Assembly (NCBI GenBank): GCA_002381045.1
Contig: DFWT01000253.1
Location: 1-11,972, forward strand
DNA length: 11,972 nucleotides
Direction: 5' to 3'
Source: Rhodoferax sp. UBA4127
Lineage (GTDB): Bacteria > Pseudomonadota > Gammaproteobacteria > Burkholderiales > Burkholderiaceae_C
Part shown: positions 1-6,065 of the stretch, in pieces
Position numbering within the stretch: the stretch's first letter is position 1
Layout: each line of letters starts with the position of its first letter
Made by a program: the position numbers and the translations under genes
The notes under the pieces: generated by a model
Databases searched by the model: none
Told to the model about the DNA's origin: nothing
The model's input: only the letters and a program-made list of their open reading frames with translations

Positions 1-398
1 GCCAGGTTGCGCACGCCGGGCTGCACCACCGCCACGCGCGCCACGGGATCGACATGCAGGATTTTCTTCAGCTTGGCCAGCGACAGCACCACGCCCTGCG
101 GATGGGGCAAGGCGCCGGCGGAAAGCCCGGTGCCGGCGCCGCGCGCCACCACGGGGACACCCAGGCGGTGGCAGGCCTGCAGCACCGCCTGCACCTGCGC
201 CGTGGTTTCGGGCAGCGCCACCACCAGCGGGCGCTGGCGGTAAGCGGTCAGGCCATCGCACTCATAGGGCGTGGTGTCCTCGTTGTTCCAGAGCAAGGCA
301 TGTGAAGGCAAATTTACCTCTAGCCCTTTGATTACCTGGGCTTGTCGCTCTGTTCTTTGTAGTGCATCGAGTTCTTGCGGAGATATGGTGGCGTTCAT
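1..398 (-). CDS. glcD: Glycolate oxidase subunit GlcD-type FAD-linked oxidase (N-terminal part, runs off left edge)
   Basis: Only the first 132 residues are in the window. The protein would oxidise a 2-hydroxyacid (glycolate or D-lactate) with FAD and pass electrons on, in GlcDEF together with GlcE and the Fe-S protein GlcF. The visible part is the start of the FAD-binding PCMH (vanillyl-alcohol-oxidase type) fold. A segment of the form RPLVVALPETTAQV at about residues 56-69 is followed by VPVVARGAGTGLSAGA at about 81-96, the loop that holds the FAD pyrophosphate. The chosen ATG (396-398) has a good Shine-Dalgarno sequence, AAGGA, about 6 bases upstream (404-408 on the plus strand). Similarity to D-lactate dehydrogenases means the substrate cannot be fixed from this fragment. 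The rest of the gene and any glcE/glcF lie to the left of the window. Confidence 0.85.
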   Translation of the reverse strand, partial: MNATISPQELDALQRTERQAQVIKGLEVNLPSHALLWNNEDTTPYECDGLTAYRQRPLVVALPETTAQVQAVLQACHRLGVPVVARGAGTGLSAGALPHPQGVVLSLAKLKKILHVDPVARVAVVQPGVRNL

Positions 399-514
399 CT
401 GATTCCTTGTCCTGACCCGTTGCGGGATGCCCATTGCGATTGGGGCAACTTTAATGCGTGAAACGCCTGCCGTACATGAGCATTTTTTTAAGCCCTTCTG
501 AAATTATTACTGGT

Positions 515-543
515 ATTTAATGCATAGCACTTGCCGCAATCAA
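515..543 (-). promoter_or_regulatory. Possible sigma-70 promoter of the glcD-type gene
   Basis: On the minus strand, TTGATT (538-543) and TTAAAT (515-520) are separated by 17 bases. Each hexamer matches its consensus at 4 of 6 positions. It would start transcription near 508 and give a leader of about 110 bases. This is an eye-made prediction only. Confidence 0.3.
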
Positions 544-620
544 TGCTTGGGCTATAGGCCTCTTTTATGTAAATTTTTCAAAACCCGCTTTGTCTTGGAC
601 ATTGGACAAAAGTGGTGCAT

Positions 621-636
621 GGCCCTTTCAAGGACC
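621..636 (-). terminator. Weak hairpin just behind the M19 dipeptidase gene
   Basis: On the minus strand GGTCCT and AGGGCC pair (one G-U) around a TGAA loop, starting 4 bases after the stop codon of the upstream dipeptidase gene. The only T-run, four Ts, comes about 8 bases later, so it is a poor intrinsic terminator. Confidence 0.3.
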
Positions 637-640
637 GTAC

Positions 641-1609
641 TCACGCCCGCCAGACCTGTTGCGCCACTCGCATCATGTTGCCGCCCATGACCATCGCGGT
701 GTCATCTGAGTTCATGCCGGTGGCTTGCAAAGCCGCGTCCATTTCTTGCCAAGCCGCAATCGGTGTGTAGCGCACGCCCGCAATTGCGTGGGTGTATCCG
801 GCTGATGCGGGCCACCAATAGGTGGGGTCGAATGCGCCGGGTGGCGTGTCGTCAAGCGTCGCCTCGGAAAAGCCGATGTCCAAGCCGATGCCCACATGCT
901 GCACTCCCACCAGGTTAGCCACGTAGGCGGCGTGCCGCGCAACGTCTTGTGCGGTCGGGGCATCGTTGCCCAGAAACAATGACACACCCGACACACACAC
1001 TACGCCCCCGGTGGCGGCACAGGCGCGGATTTGCGAATCTGTGATGTTGCGACCATGATCAACCAATGCCTGGGGGTTGGCATGGCTGAACACCACCGGT
1101 TGGGCAGACGCTGCCATGATGTCCAAGCTGCATTGGCGACCGGTGTGCGCGCAGTCCATCAGCAGGCCGGCCGCGTTGACGGCCTCGACCATCCGCCGCC
1201 CTAGTGCGGTGAGGCCACGCGCCACATCGTGGCACCCGTCGGCCACCGCGTTATTGCGGTTGTAGGCAAAGTGAATTTGACGCACACCCAAGCTGGCATA
1301 CAGCGCCACCATGTCGGGTTGATCCAGCAGGGGCATGGCACCTTCCAAATCAAAACCAACGGCCATTTGCCCAGCCGCGAGGGCGGCTTCAATGTCGGCC
1401 GCGCTGCGCACCAGCCGGTAGCGCTCGGGGCTGGCAGCCAACGTCGCCCGGTAACCAGCAATCACCGACATGATTTGGGCCACCGGATTCATGTCCATGC
1501 CCACGTTGATCGACACATAGTCCACGCCAGCAGCGTGCAGGCGGTCAATCGGCACAAAACTGGCCTGCGGATGCAGTGGCAGGCAAACATGGGCATCCCA
1601 ACGGATCAT
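641..1609 (-). CDS. Membrane dipeptidase / peptidase M19 family metallohydrolase
   Basis: The family (renal dipeptidase, M19) hydrolyses dipeptides, including some with a D-residue, and related amides with a two-zinc TIM-barrel site. The 322-residue product has the family signatures in order: an N-terminal DAHxCLP (His7), the bridging Glu89 in GFDLEG, His155 in MDCAH, His176 in VFSHAN, the following H-GRN (His185), Asp244 in GIGLD, and a C-terminal GGNMMRV. Unusually, the second metal ligand, normally Asp in HxD, is Cys9. There is no signal peptide, so it is probably cytoplasmic. The ATG at 1607-1609 is the only start codon after an in-frame stop, yet it has no clear ribosome binding site. 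The LysR gene ends 50 bases upstream on the same strand, so the two are probably co-transcribed. The substrate cannot be read from the sequence. Confidence 0.85.
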   Translation of the reverse strand: MIRWDAHVCLPLHPQASFVPIDRLHAAGVDYVSINVGMDMNPVAQIMSVIAGYRATLAASPERYRLVRSAADIEAALAAGQMAVGFDLEGAMPLLDQPDMVALYASLGVRQIHFAYNRNNAVADGCHDVARGLTALGRRMVEAVNAAGLLMDCAHTGRQCSLDIMAASAQPVVFSHANPQALVDHGRNITDSQIRACAATGGVVCVSGVSLFLGNDAPTAQDVARHAAYVANLVGVQHVGIGLDIGFSEATLDDTPPGAFDPTYWWPASAGYTHAIAGVRYTPIAAWQEMDAALQATGMNSDDTAMVMGGNMMRVAQQVWRA

Positions 1610-1659
1610 GTGGGGATCGGAATTGAAATCAAAGTACGTGGGCCGGTGTCAGGTCAGCT

Positions 1660-2556
1660 TCAGACCACGCTTTGCTTGAGCCAGTCGGCAAAGGCTACAC
1701 ATTCCCAGCGTTCCATCATGCCAGTGCGCCAACACAGATAGTGGGCGTGCGGGCTGGGAATTTGGGAGGCAAACGGTTCGCTGGTTCCCAGTCGGACCAA
1801 GGAGCCGTTTTCAAGCCAGGGTACGGCCAGTTTCAGGCGCACCAAGGCAATGCCCATGCTGGCCGCCGCGCCGTCACACATCAACCCCACGTCGTTGAAT
1901 TGGGAGCCATCCACCGGCTCGGGCCAGTCCAGGTGGTGTGCTGCAAACCAGGTGCGCCAAGGTTCAAGCGGGCTGCGCAAGAGCGATTCGCCTTCAATGT
2001 CCTGCGCGACCTCAAACGGGCCGTGTTCCCGCACAAAAGCGGGTGAGGCCAGCGGCGCAACCTCGTCTTTCAGCAGGCACACATGCTCTACATCCGAGTA
2101 GCGACCGGTCCCAAAGCGGATCATCAAGTCAGCGTCTTCTGCAATCACATCCATCAGCGGGATCGAGATTTGCAAGGTCAGATCAATCTCAGGGTAGGCC
2201 TCGGTGAACTGGCGCAAACGTGGAATCAAAATCGCCCGGGCAAAGGTGGGCGTGACCGCCAGGCGCAGTTTTCGTTTGCCAGGCAAGGCTGCGGCACCGG
2301 GGAATTTTTGCAACATGGCCAGCCCGTCGCGCACATGCGCCAGATAAGCCACACCCTCAATGGTCAGCGAAAAATCGGCTCGACCAAACAGCTTGGTGCC
2401 AATGATTTGTTCGAGCTGCTTGACACGGTGGCTCACCGCACTGGGCGTCACAAACAACTCTTCTGAGGTTTGCGTCACACTGCGTAGGCGTGCCAGCGCC
2501 TCAAACGTCAGCAGGCATTGGATTGGGGGAATGCGTACAGCGGCCATGGCGGGCAT
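1660..2556 (-). CDS. LysR-family transcriptional regulator (GcvA-like)
   Basis: A 298-residue DNA-binding regulator. The winged helix-turn-helix is at about residues 15-65 and includes SVTQTSEELFVTPSAVSHRV and LEQIIGTKLFGR. It is followed by the two-lobed periplasmic-binding-protein-like effector domain (about 90-295), beginning KLRLAVTPTFA and containing the typical DLMIRFG segment. The reading frame extends upstream to 2628 but would then overlap psd. The ATG at 2554-2556 has an AGGTG a suitable distance upstream and gives the usual family N-terminus; the ATG at 2545-2547 is a second possibility. It is divergent from psd with a 44-bp gap and precedes the M19 dipeptidase gene, its most likely target, by 50 bases. 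The effector is unknown. Confidence 0.88.
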   Translation of the reverse strand: MPAMAAVRIPPIQCLLTFEALARLRSVTQTSEELFVTPSAVSHRVKQLEQIIGTKLFGRADFSLTIEGVAYLAHVRDGLAMLQKFPGAAALPGKRKLRLAVTPTFARAILIPRLRQFTEAYPEIDLTLQISIPLMDVIAEDADLMIRFGTGRYSDVEHVCLLKDEVAPLASPAFVREHGPFEVAQDIEGESLLRSPLEPWRTWFAAHHLDWPEPVDGSQFNDVGLMCDGAAASMGIALVRLKLAVPWLENGSLVRLGTSEPFASQIPSPHAHYLCWRTGMMERWECVAFADWLKQSVV

Positions 2557-2587
2557 TGTGGCACCTGGGGTAGCGACTGGCCCTGCG

Positions 2588-2593
2588 TAGAAT
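2588..2593 (+). promoter_or_regulatory. Possible -10 box of psd
   Basis: TAGAAT matches the TATAAT consensus at 5 of 6 positions and ends 7 bases before the psd ATG. Transcription would start at or within a base or so of the start codon. I see no good -35 hexamer 16-18 bases upstream, so this is tentative. Confidence 0.35.
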
Positions 2594-2600
2594 CCCTGCC

Positions 2601-3455
2601 ATGTCTGATCGATTGGCCGTGCTGCCACAGTACCTCCTCCCCAAAACAGCGCTGACCCTTTTTGCTGGCCGTGTGGCGCGTGCCCAGGGCGGAGCGCTCT
2701 CCACCGGCCTGATCCGTTGGTTTGTCAAACGCTACCAGGTCAATATGGCTGAGGCGGCGAATCCGGACCTGTCGAGCTACGCCAGCTTCAATGATTTCTT
2801 TACCCGTGCCCTTAAGCACGGTGCCCGTCCGCTGGCCACCGCAGACCTGATCTGCCCGGTGGACGGCGCCATCAGCCAGTTTGGTCCGATGGAAGGGCAG
2901 CAGATTTTTCAAGCCAAAGGCCATCAGTACAGCAGCACCGCGTTGGTGGGTGGTGATACGGCTTTGGCGGCCCAGTTTGACAACGGCCACTTTGCCACGC
3001 TGTACCTGAGCCCACGCGATTACCACCGCATCCACATGCCCTGCGCGGGACGCTTGACGCGCATGATTTATGTGCCTGGCGATTTGTTCTCGGTGAACCC
3101 GACCACGGCCCGCGGCGTGCCCGGCCTGTTTGCCCGCAACGAGCGGGTGGTGTGTGTGTTTGAAGGTGCGCAGGGTCCCTTTGTGCTGGTGCTGGTGGGC
3201 GCCACCATCGTGGGCAGCATGGCCACCACCTGGCATGGGGTGATTAACGTCCCTCGCCCAGGGAATATCTGTGAATGGCGCTACGAAAAGGAAAGCATTA
3301 CATTCAAACAAGGCGATGAAATGGGTCGCTTCTTGCTTGGCTCTACGGTGGTTATGCTGTTTCCGAAAGGACCGTTGCAGTTCAACCCGGCGTGGCAACC
3401 AGGTGGGCCGGTGCAGTTGGGGCAGGTGATGGCGCAGCGCGTTTGGGCCTCATAG
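2601..3455 (+). CDS. psd: Phosphatidylserine decarboxylase proenzyme
   Basis: Psd decarboxylates phosphatidylserine to phosphatidylethanolamine at the inner membrane, the last step in making the main zwitterionic phospholipid. The proenzyme cleaves itself to create a pyruvoyl group. The self-cleavage motif LGST is at residues 246-249 (cut between Gly247 and Ser248). Asp88 (PVDGA) and His142 (DYHRIHMP) complete the Asp-His-Ser triad. The 284-residue length is a little shorter than E. coli Psd and normal for this branch. The start ATG fits the family N-terminus (MSDRLAVLPQYLLPK), but no Shine-Dalgarno sequence precedes it. A TAGAAT box at 2588-2593 lies so close that the mRNA may be leaderless. 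It is divergent from the LysR gene and followed in frame by an unexplained membrane ORF. Confidence 0.97.
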   Translation: MSDRLAVLPQYLLPKTALTLFAGRVARAQGGALSTGLIRWFVKRYQVNMAEAANPDLSSYASFNDFFTRALKHGARPLATADLICPVDGAISQFGPMEGQQIFQAKGHQYSSTALVGGDTALAAQFDNGHFATLYLSPRDYHRIHMPCAGRLTRMIYVPGDLFSVNPTTARGVPGLFARNERVVCVFEGAQGPFVLVLVGATIVGSMATTWHGVINVPRPGNICEWRYEKESITFKQGDEMGRFLLGSTVVMLFPKGPLQFNPAWQPGGPVQLGQVMAQRVWAS

Positions 3456-3494
3456 TCAATAACGTTTCGCCCCATTCTTCTGTTTTTTGCCGCT

Positions 3495-3941
3495 TTGTCT
3501 CTGGTGGGGGCGTTGTTGCTCTGGTGGCGTGAACAACCAAGCCTTCAAAAGGTTTTTGACTCTGGCAGCCCGATCATTGATCTGGTTGGTTCCGTCAGCA
3601 CTTATTCCACACCGCGAGGCGTGACTCGTATCCGCTTGGTTACATCCGACGGCAAGGTGTTTTTTACCGACTGCCTTTCCATTCCCTCTGTCTGCACGGG
3701 CAGCAGTGGTTTCAGGCATTTGGTAAAAGTGAGCGCTTTCTTTGGATCGGGCGCCCCGATTTTTTGGCCTGTCAGCGTCGGCAACACAGACGGTCGCACT
3801 GTAGTCACGGTGGAGGCCAGCAGGCAAACGTACGCCCTGTTCACTTACAGGGAAGGCAGCTTGTACCGCTTTCCATTGGCTTTAGCTGCCACGTTTGTCG
3901 TGTTCGCCATCTGGTTCGGCAAGCGCCCGGCCTTCGGATAA
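3495..3941 (+). CDS. Hypothetical small membrane protein with two transmembrane segments
   Basis: I do not recognise the family. From the first standard start codon, a TTG at 3495-3497, the product has 148 residues: a short N-terminal hydrophobic stretch, an extracytoplasmic-looking central region (about 15-122) with two cysteines at 60 and 67 that could form a disulfide, and a second hydrophobic segment at about 126-141 ending in a short basic tail. The TTG probably cuts the first helix. The frame is open back to the psd stop codon, and the preceding codons encode ITFRPILLFFAA, which together with the TTG-initiated part makes a textbook signal anchor with a leading Arg. No ATG, GTG or TTG exists there, so the real start may be ATA (3459), ATT (3474) or another non-standard codon. 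It shares frame and strand with psd and may be translated by coupling. It could also be decaying. Confidence 0.5.
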   Translation: MSLVGALLLWWREQPSLQKVFDSGSPIIDLVGSVSTYSTPRGVTRIRLVTSDGKVFFTDCLSIPSVCTGSSGFRHLVKVSAFFGSGAPIFWPVSVGNTDGRTVVTVEASRQTYALFTYREGSLYRFPLALAATFVVFAIWFGKRPAFG

Positions 3942-3945
3942 ACGG

Positions 3946-3984
3946 TCCCCGAGCGGTTAAGGCCTCGACGGTTTTGTTGTGACC
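3946..3984 (-). pseudogene. 13-codon remnant resembling an internal piece of purU
   Basis: Read on the minus strand this stretch encodes GHNKTVEALTARG. The intact purU at 4845-4883, 899 bases to the right and in the same orientation, encodes DHSKTVEDLTALG. Nine of 13 residues agree. Five codons are identical, including the rare-looking TTA, and four more differ only synonymously. In the wider 3951-3986 against 4850-4885 comparison I count 28 of 36 identical bases. Similarity fades outside it. The synonymous pattern suggests a diverged piece of a real purU-type coding sequence. Chance cannot be fully excluded for so short a match. Confidence 0.45.
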
Positions 3985-4024
3985 CAATCTGTCGCACTGC
4001 GGTGGTAAGCCACCAATATCTTTT

Positions 4025-4055
4025 TTGGCAACTGGTCTAGAATCTGGTCTAGTTG
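4025..4055 (+). promoter_or_regulatory. Probable promoter and operator of the toxin-antitoxin operon
   Basis: TTGGCA (4025-4030, 5 of 6 to the -35 consensus) lies 17 bases before TCTAGT (4048-4053, 4 of 6). A second -10 candidate is TAGAAT (4038-4043). Over these lies a direct repeat, CTGGTCTAG at 4032-4040 and again at 4044-4052. The whole of 4029-4055 is also an imperfect 27-base palindrome, with 10 of 13 pairs matching around 4042. Such sites are where Phd/YefM-type antitoxins, alone or with their toxins, repress their own operon. If the downstream -10 is used, the leader would be only about 12 bases long. Confidence 0.5.
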
Positions 4056-4058
4056 CAT

Positions 4059-4067
4059 GAAGGAGGA
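4059..4067 (+). promoter_or_regulatory. Ribosome binding site that fixes the antitoxin start
   Basis: GAAGGAGGA contains a full AGGAGG about 6 bases before the ATG at 4072. An ATG at 4057 lies within or before this site and has none of its own, so 4072 is the better start. Confidence 0.8.
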
Positions 4068-4071
4068 TGCT

Positions 4072-4323
4072 ATGTCCCAACTTTTAACCATCGGTGCCTA
4101 CGAAACCAAGACCCACCTGGCAGATTTGCTGCGTCAGGTGCGCGGTGGGCAAGGGTTCACCATTACCCAGCGCGGTGAACCCGTGGCAGAACTGTTGCCG
4201 GCAGGTACTGGCGAGCGGCGGGCGGGTGTGAACGCCGCGCTGCAAATGCAACGCTTTATGGTAGAAGCGCCCCCCAGTTTCCCTTGCGACATCAAAGCGA
4301 TGATCGACGAGGGCCGTGACTGA
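4072..4323 (+). CDS. Phd/YefM-family antitoxin
   Basis: An 83-residue antitoxin. It should bind and block the PIN toxin encoded next to it and repress the operon as a DNA-binding dimer. The N-terminal half has the family pattern: IGAYETKTHLADLLRQV, then GQGFTITQRGEPVAELLP, ending at about residue 45. The C-terminal half (about 50-83) is expected to be flexible and to wrap the toxin. The start at 4072 is chosen for its strong Shine-Dalgarno sequence; an upstream ATG at 4057 would add five residues. Its TGA stop (4321-4323) overlaps the toxin ATG by one base (TGATG), the arrangement for coupled translation of antitoxin before toxin. A repeat-rich operator lies immediately upstream. Confidence 0.9.
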   Translation: MSQLLTIGAYETKTHLADLLRQVRGGQGFTITQRGEPVAELLPAGTGERRAGVNAALQMQRFMVEAPPSFPCDIKAMIDEGRD

Positions 4324-4745
4324 TGCGCTTTGTGCTGGACAACTCGGTGGTTATGCGCTGGCTGCTGCAAGACGGCAGTGACGAGCGCCTGGCCTATGCC
4401 GCAAAGGTGTTGGAAATCTTGACTCAGGAAAACAGCGAGGCCTTGGTGCCCGGCATTTGGGCACTTGAGGCCGCCAATGTGATGCTCAAGGCGCAGACCA
4501 AACAAGTGGTGATCGAGGCGCGATGCGCTGCTTTTGTTGGCTTGCTGCAAGACATGGCGATCACCACCGACTCGCTGACTGCCACCTATGCGTTGGGTGA
4601 CACGCTGCAACTGGCGCGGCGTTTCAAGCTGTCTTCTTACGATGCGTCGTACCTGGAATTGGCCATGCGTGAAGGCCTGCCTTTGGCGACGCTGGACAGT
4701 GACTTGCGCAGCGCCATGCTGCAAACTGGCGTGGCGCTAGCTTGA
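4323..4745 (+). CDS. vapC: PIN-domain toxin, VapC-like ribonuclease
   Basis: A 140-residue PIN-domain protein, the toxin of a type II module, expected to cut RNA using Mg2+ or Mn2+ held by acidic residues. These are visible at the usual places: Asp6 in FVLDNSVV, Glu49 in WALEAANVM, Asp107 in LSSYDASYLELA, and Asp125 in LATLDSDL. All four are present, so the protein looks active. The ATG overlaps the antitoxin stop codon. The gene ends at 4745, only 3 bases before the end of the oppositely directed purU, leaving no room for a terminator between them. The pairing of a Phd/YefM antitoxin with a PIN toxin is common. The RNA target cannot be inferred. Confidence 0.9.
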   Translation: MRFVLDNSVVMRWLLQDGSDERLAYAAKVLEILTQENSEALVPGIWALEAANVMLKAQTKQVVIEARCAAFVGLLQDMAITTDSLTATYALGDTLQLARRFKLSSYDASYLELAMREGLPLATLDSDLRSAMLQTGVALA

Positions 4746-4748
4746 CCT

Positions 4749-5597
4749 CTACTTGAAAATCACCGTCTTGTGACCGTTTTGCAGCACGCGGTGTTCGCTG
4801 TGCCACTTGACGGCGCGGGCCAGCACCTGACTCTCGGTGTCGCGCCCCAGCGCGGTTAAGTCTTCAACGGTTTTACTGTGGTCCACCCGGGCCACGTCTT
4901 GTTCGATTATCGGGCCTTCGTCCAGATCCGCCGTCACGTAATGCGCCGTGGCCCCAATCAGTTTCACGCCCCGGTCATGGGCCTGGTAGTAGGGCTTGGC
5001 GCCCTTGAAACTTGGTAAGAACGAGTGGTGGATGTTGATGGCCCGCCCTGACAGCTTTTGGCACATGTCGTTCGACAAGATCTGCATGTAGCGCGCCAGC
5101 ACCACCAGCTCGGCCCCTTCGGCGTCGATGATGTCGAGTTGCTTGGCTTCGACCTGCGCTTTGGTCGCGGCTGAAACTGGCAGGTGATGAAATGGCACGT
5201 TGTAGCTGGCCGCTAACTGATAAAACTCGCGGTGGTTGGAGACGATGGCGCGAATGTCCAGCGGCAGCAGACCGCTTTTCCAGCGAAACAGCAGGTCGTT
5301 GAGGCAATGGCCTTCTTTGCTGACCAGGATGACGGTGCGCATCGGTTCGGCCTGAGCGTGCAACTGCCACTGCATCTGATACGGCGCTGCAAAGTCGCTG
5401 AGCTGGCGCTTCAAATCGCCAAAGCTGAGTTTGGCGCAGGCGAATTGCACCCGCATGAAAAACAGACCGGTGTCGGCATCGTTGTATTGGGCGGCTTCTT
5501 CAATGTTGCCGCTGCGCTCCAGCAAAAAACCGGATACCGCGTGCACCAGCCCCAAACGGTCAGGGCAAGACAAGGTGAGCGTGTAAACAGGGTTCAT
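4749..5597 (-). CDS. purU: Formyltetrahydrofolate deformylase
   Basis: PurU hydrolyses 10-formyltetrahydrofolate to tetrahydrofolate and formate, balancing the one-carbon pool and supplying formate for purine synthesis by PurT. The 282-residue product begins with an ACT domain (about 1-80, starting YTLTLSCPDRLGLVHAVSGF) that senses a small ligand. A formyltransferase-type catalytic domain follows (about 88-282). Its catalytic Asn188 and His190 are in INIHHSFLPSFKG and Asp226 is in TADLDEGP. The length matches E. coli PurU (280). The frame extends 11 codons upstream to a GTG at 5630, but the ATG at 5595-5597 gives the standard family N-terminus; neither start has a strong ribosome binding site. 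It converges on the toxin gene with a 3-base gap. Confidence 0.96.
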   Translation of the reverse strand: MNPVYTLTLSCPDRLGLVHAVSGFLLERSGNIEEAAQYNDADTGLFFMRVQFACAKLSFGDLKRQLSDFAAPYQMQWQLHAQAEPMRTVILVSKEGHCLNDLLFRWKSGLLPLDIRAIVSNHREFYQLAASYNVPFHHLPVSAATKAQVEAKQLDIIDAEGAELVVLARYMQILSNDMCQKLSGRAINIHHSFLPSFKGAKPYYQAHDRGVKLIGATAHYVTADLDEGPIIEQDVARVDHSKTVEDLTALGRDTESQVLARAVKWHSEHRVLQNGHKTVIFK

Positions 5598-5646
5598 AGC
5601 CGGGCGATTGTCGCAGGTCGTCAGACGCACCTTGTAGAGATGAATT

Positions 5647-5700
5647 GCTACATTGTCTGTAGCTTTCTACGCTTGTTAAATAAGGGCCATGGCCCTATTT
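5647..5700. repeat. Hairpin-rich intergenic element, possible REP-like repeat and terminator
   Basis: Between the DUF3567 gene and purU lie two hairpins in a 54-base space. GCTACA (5647-5652) pairs with TGTAGC (5658-5663) around a TTGTC loop. A perfect 14-base palindrome, AGGGCCATGGCCCT (5683-5696), is flanked by A-rich sequence on one side and TATTTTT on the other. The second can serve as a terminator for the leftward DUF3567 transcript. From memory the whole arrangement resembles a short intergenic element found in many copies in Comamonadaceae genomes, but with one copy in the window I cannot confirm that. Confidence 0.45.
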
Positions 5701-6009
5701 TTAGTGAATCACGACCGGGTTCTGGGCCAGTTCGGCATATTGCTCCAGCGTGTCTTCCACTTCTTCCTGGGTCGGGGTTTTTTGCTGCCAGGCTGTGATT
5801 TGTTGTTGGAACAATTCAGCCCAGGAGCCGTCGAGGTAAACCTCTTTATTGGCACGTTTATCGACAATCTCGAACCCGTGGCGGGCCAAGGCCGGCACGA
5901 TCAGCAACTGCTCGCCTTCCTTAAGTGTGTCCGGGGGCACCTCGGCTGTGACCGCGTTGGCCAGCATGTGGGTCACGGAGTAACTGTCGGATTCGTACAA
6001 AGTGTGCAT
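5701..6009 (-). CDS. DUF3567 family protein
   Basis: A 102-residue acidic, soluble protein of a family of unknown function found mainly in Burkholderiales. The recognisable pattern is the MHTLYESDSYSVTH start, a central HGFEIVDKRANKEVYLDGSWAE-like segment (about residues 44-65), a PTQEEVEDTLEQY helix (about 79-91), and the conserved C-terminal QNPVVIH. It is full length for the family. It has no signal peptide, membrane segment or catalytic motif that I can identify. It lies between the DUF3108 gene (57 bases upstream, same strand) and a hairpin element preceding purU. Co-transcription with the DUF3108 gene is possible. Confidence 0.88.
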   Translation of the reverse strand: MHTLYESDSYSVTHMLANAVTAEVPPDTLKEGEQLLIVPALARHGFEIVDKRANKEVYLDGSWAELFQQQITAWQQKTPTQEEVEDTLEQYAELAQNPVVIH

Positions 6010-6065
6010 TTACAAATTATCCATGAAAGAAGTTCACCCTGCAGATGGCGCGGACGTGCCCAAAT

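Larger units (their letters stand above)
399..640. other. Intergenic region with glcD leader and promoter
   Basis: This 242-bp gap is noticeably richer in A and T than its neighbours and has no convincing ORF. It should hold the promoter and leader of the leftward glcD-type gene. Near the gene, 419-449 can fold (outer stem GTTGC/GCAAC, inner stem CCCA/TGGG), just ahead of the ribosome binding site. At 594-607 the heptamer TTGGACA occurs twice in tandem, of unknown meaning. A nine-base palindrome TTGCCGCAA sits at 531-539 and could be half of a regulator site, but nothing supports that beyond its symmetry. Confidence 0.5.

Noticed and set aside
594..607. Tandem TTGGACA heptamer as a repeat array or regulator site
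   Set aside because: There are only two copies and no wider periodicity, so chance is a fair explanation.
2508..3398. Long minus-strand ORF of 296 codons opposite psd and the LysR start
   Set aside because: It is antisense to the unmistakable psd, is rich in His, Gln and Arg as expected of a shadow frame, and shows no domain.
4001..4026. GGTGG-TAAG-CCACC hairpin followed by six Ts, as a terminator for the small membrane gene
   Set aside because: The stem has only 5 pairs and the T-run starts 6 bases after it, so it is too weak to call.
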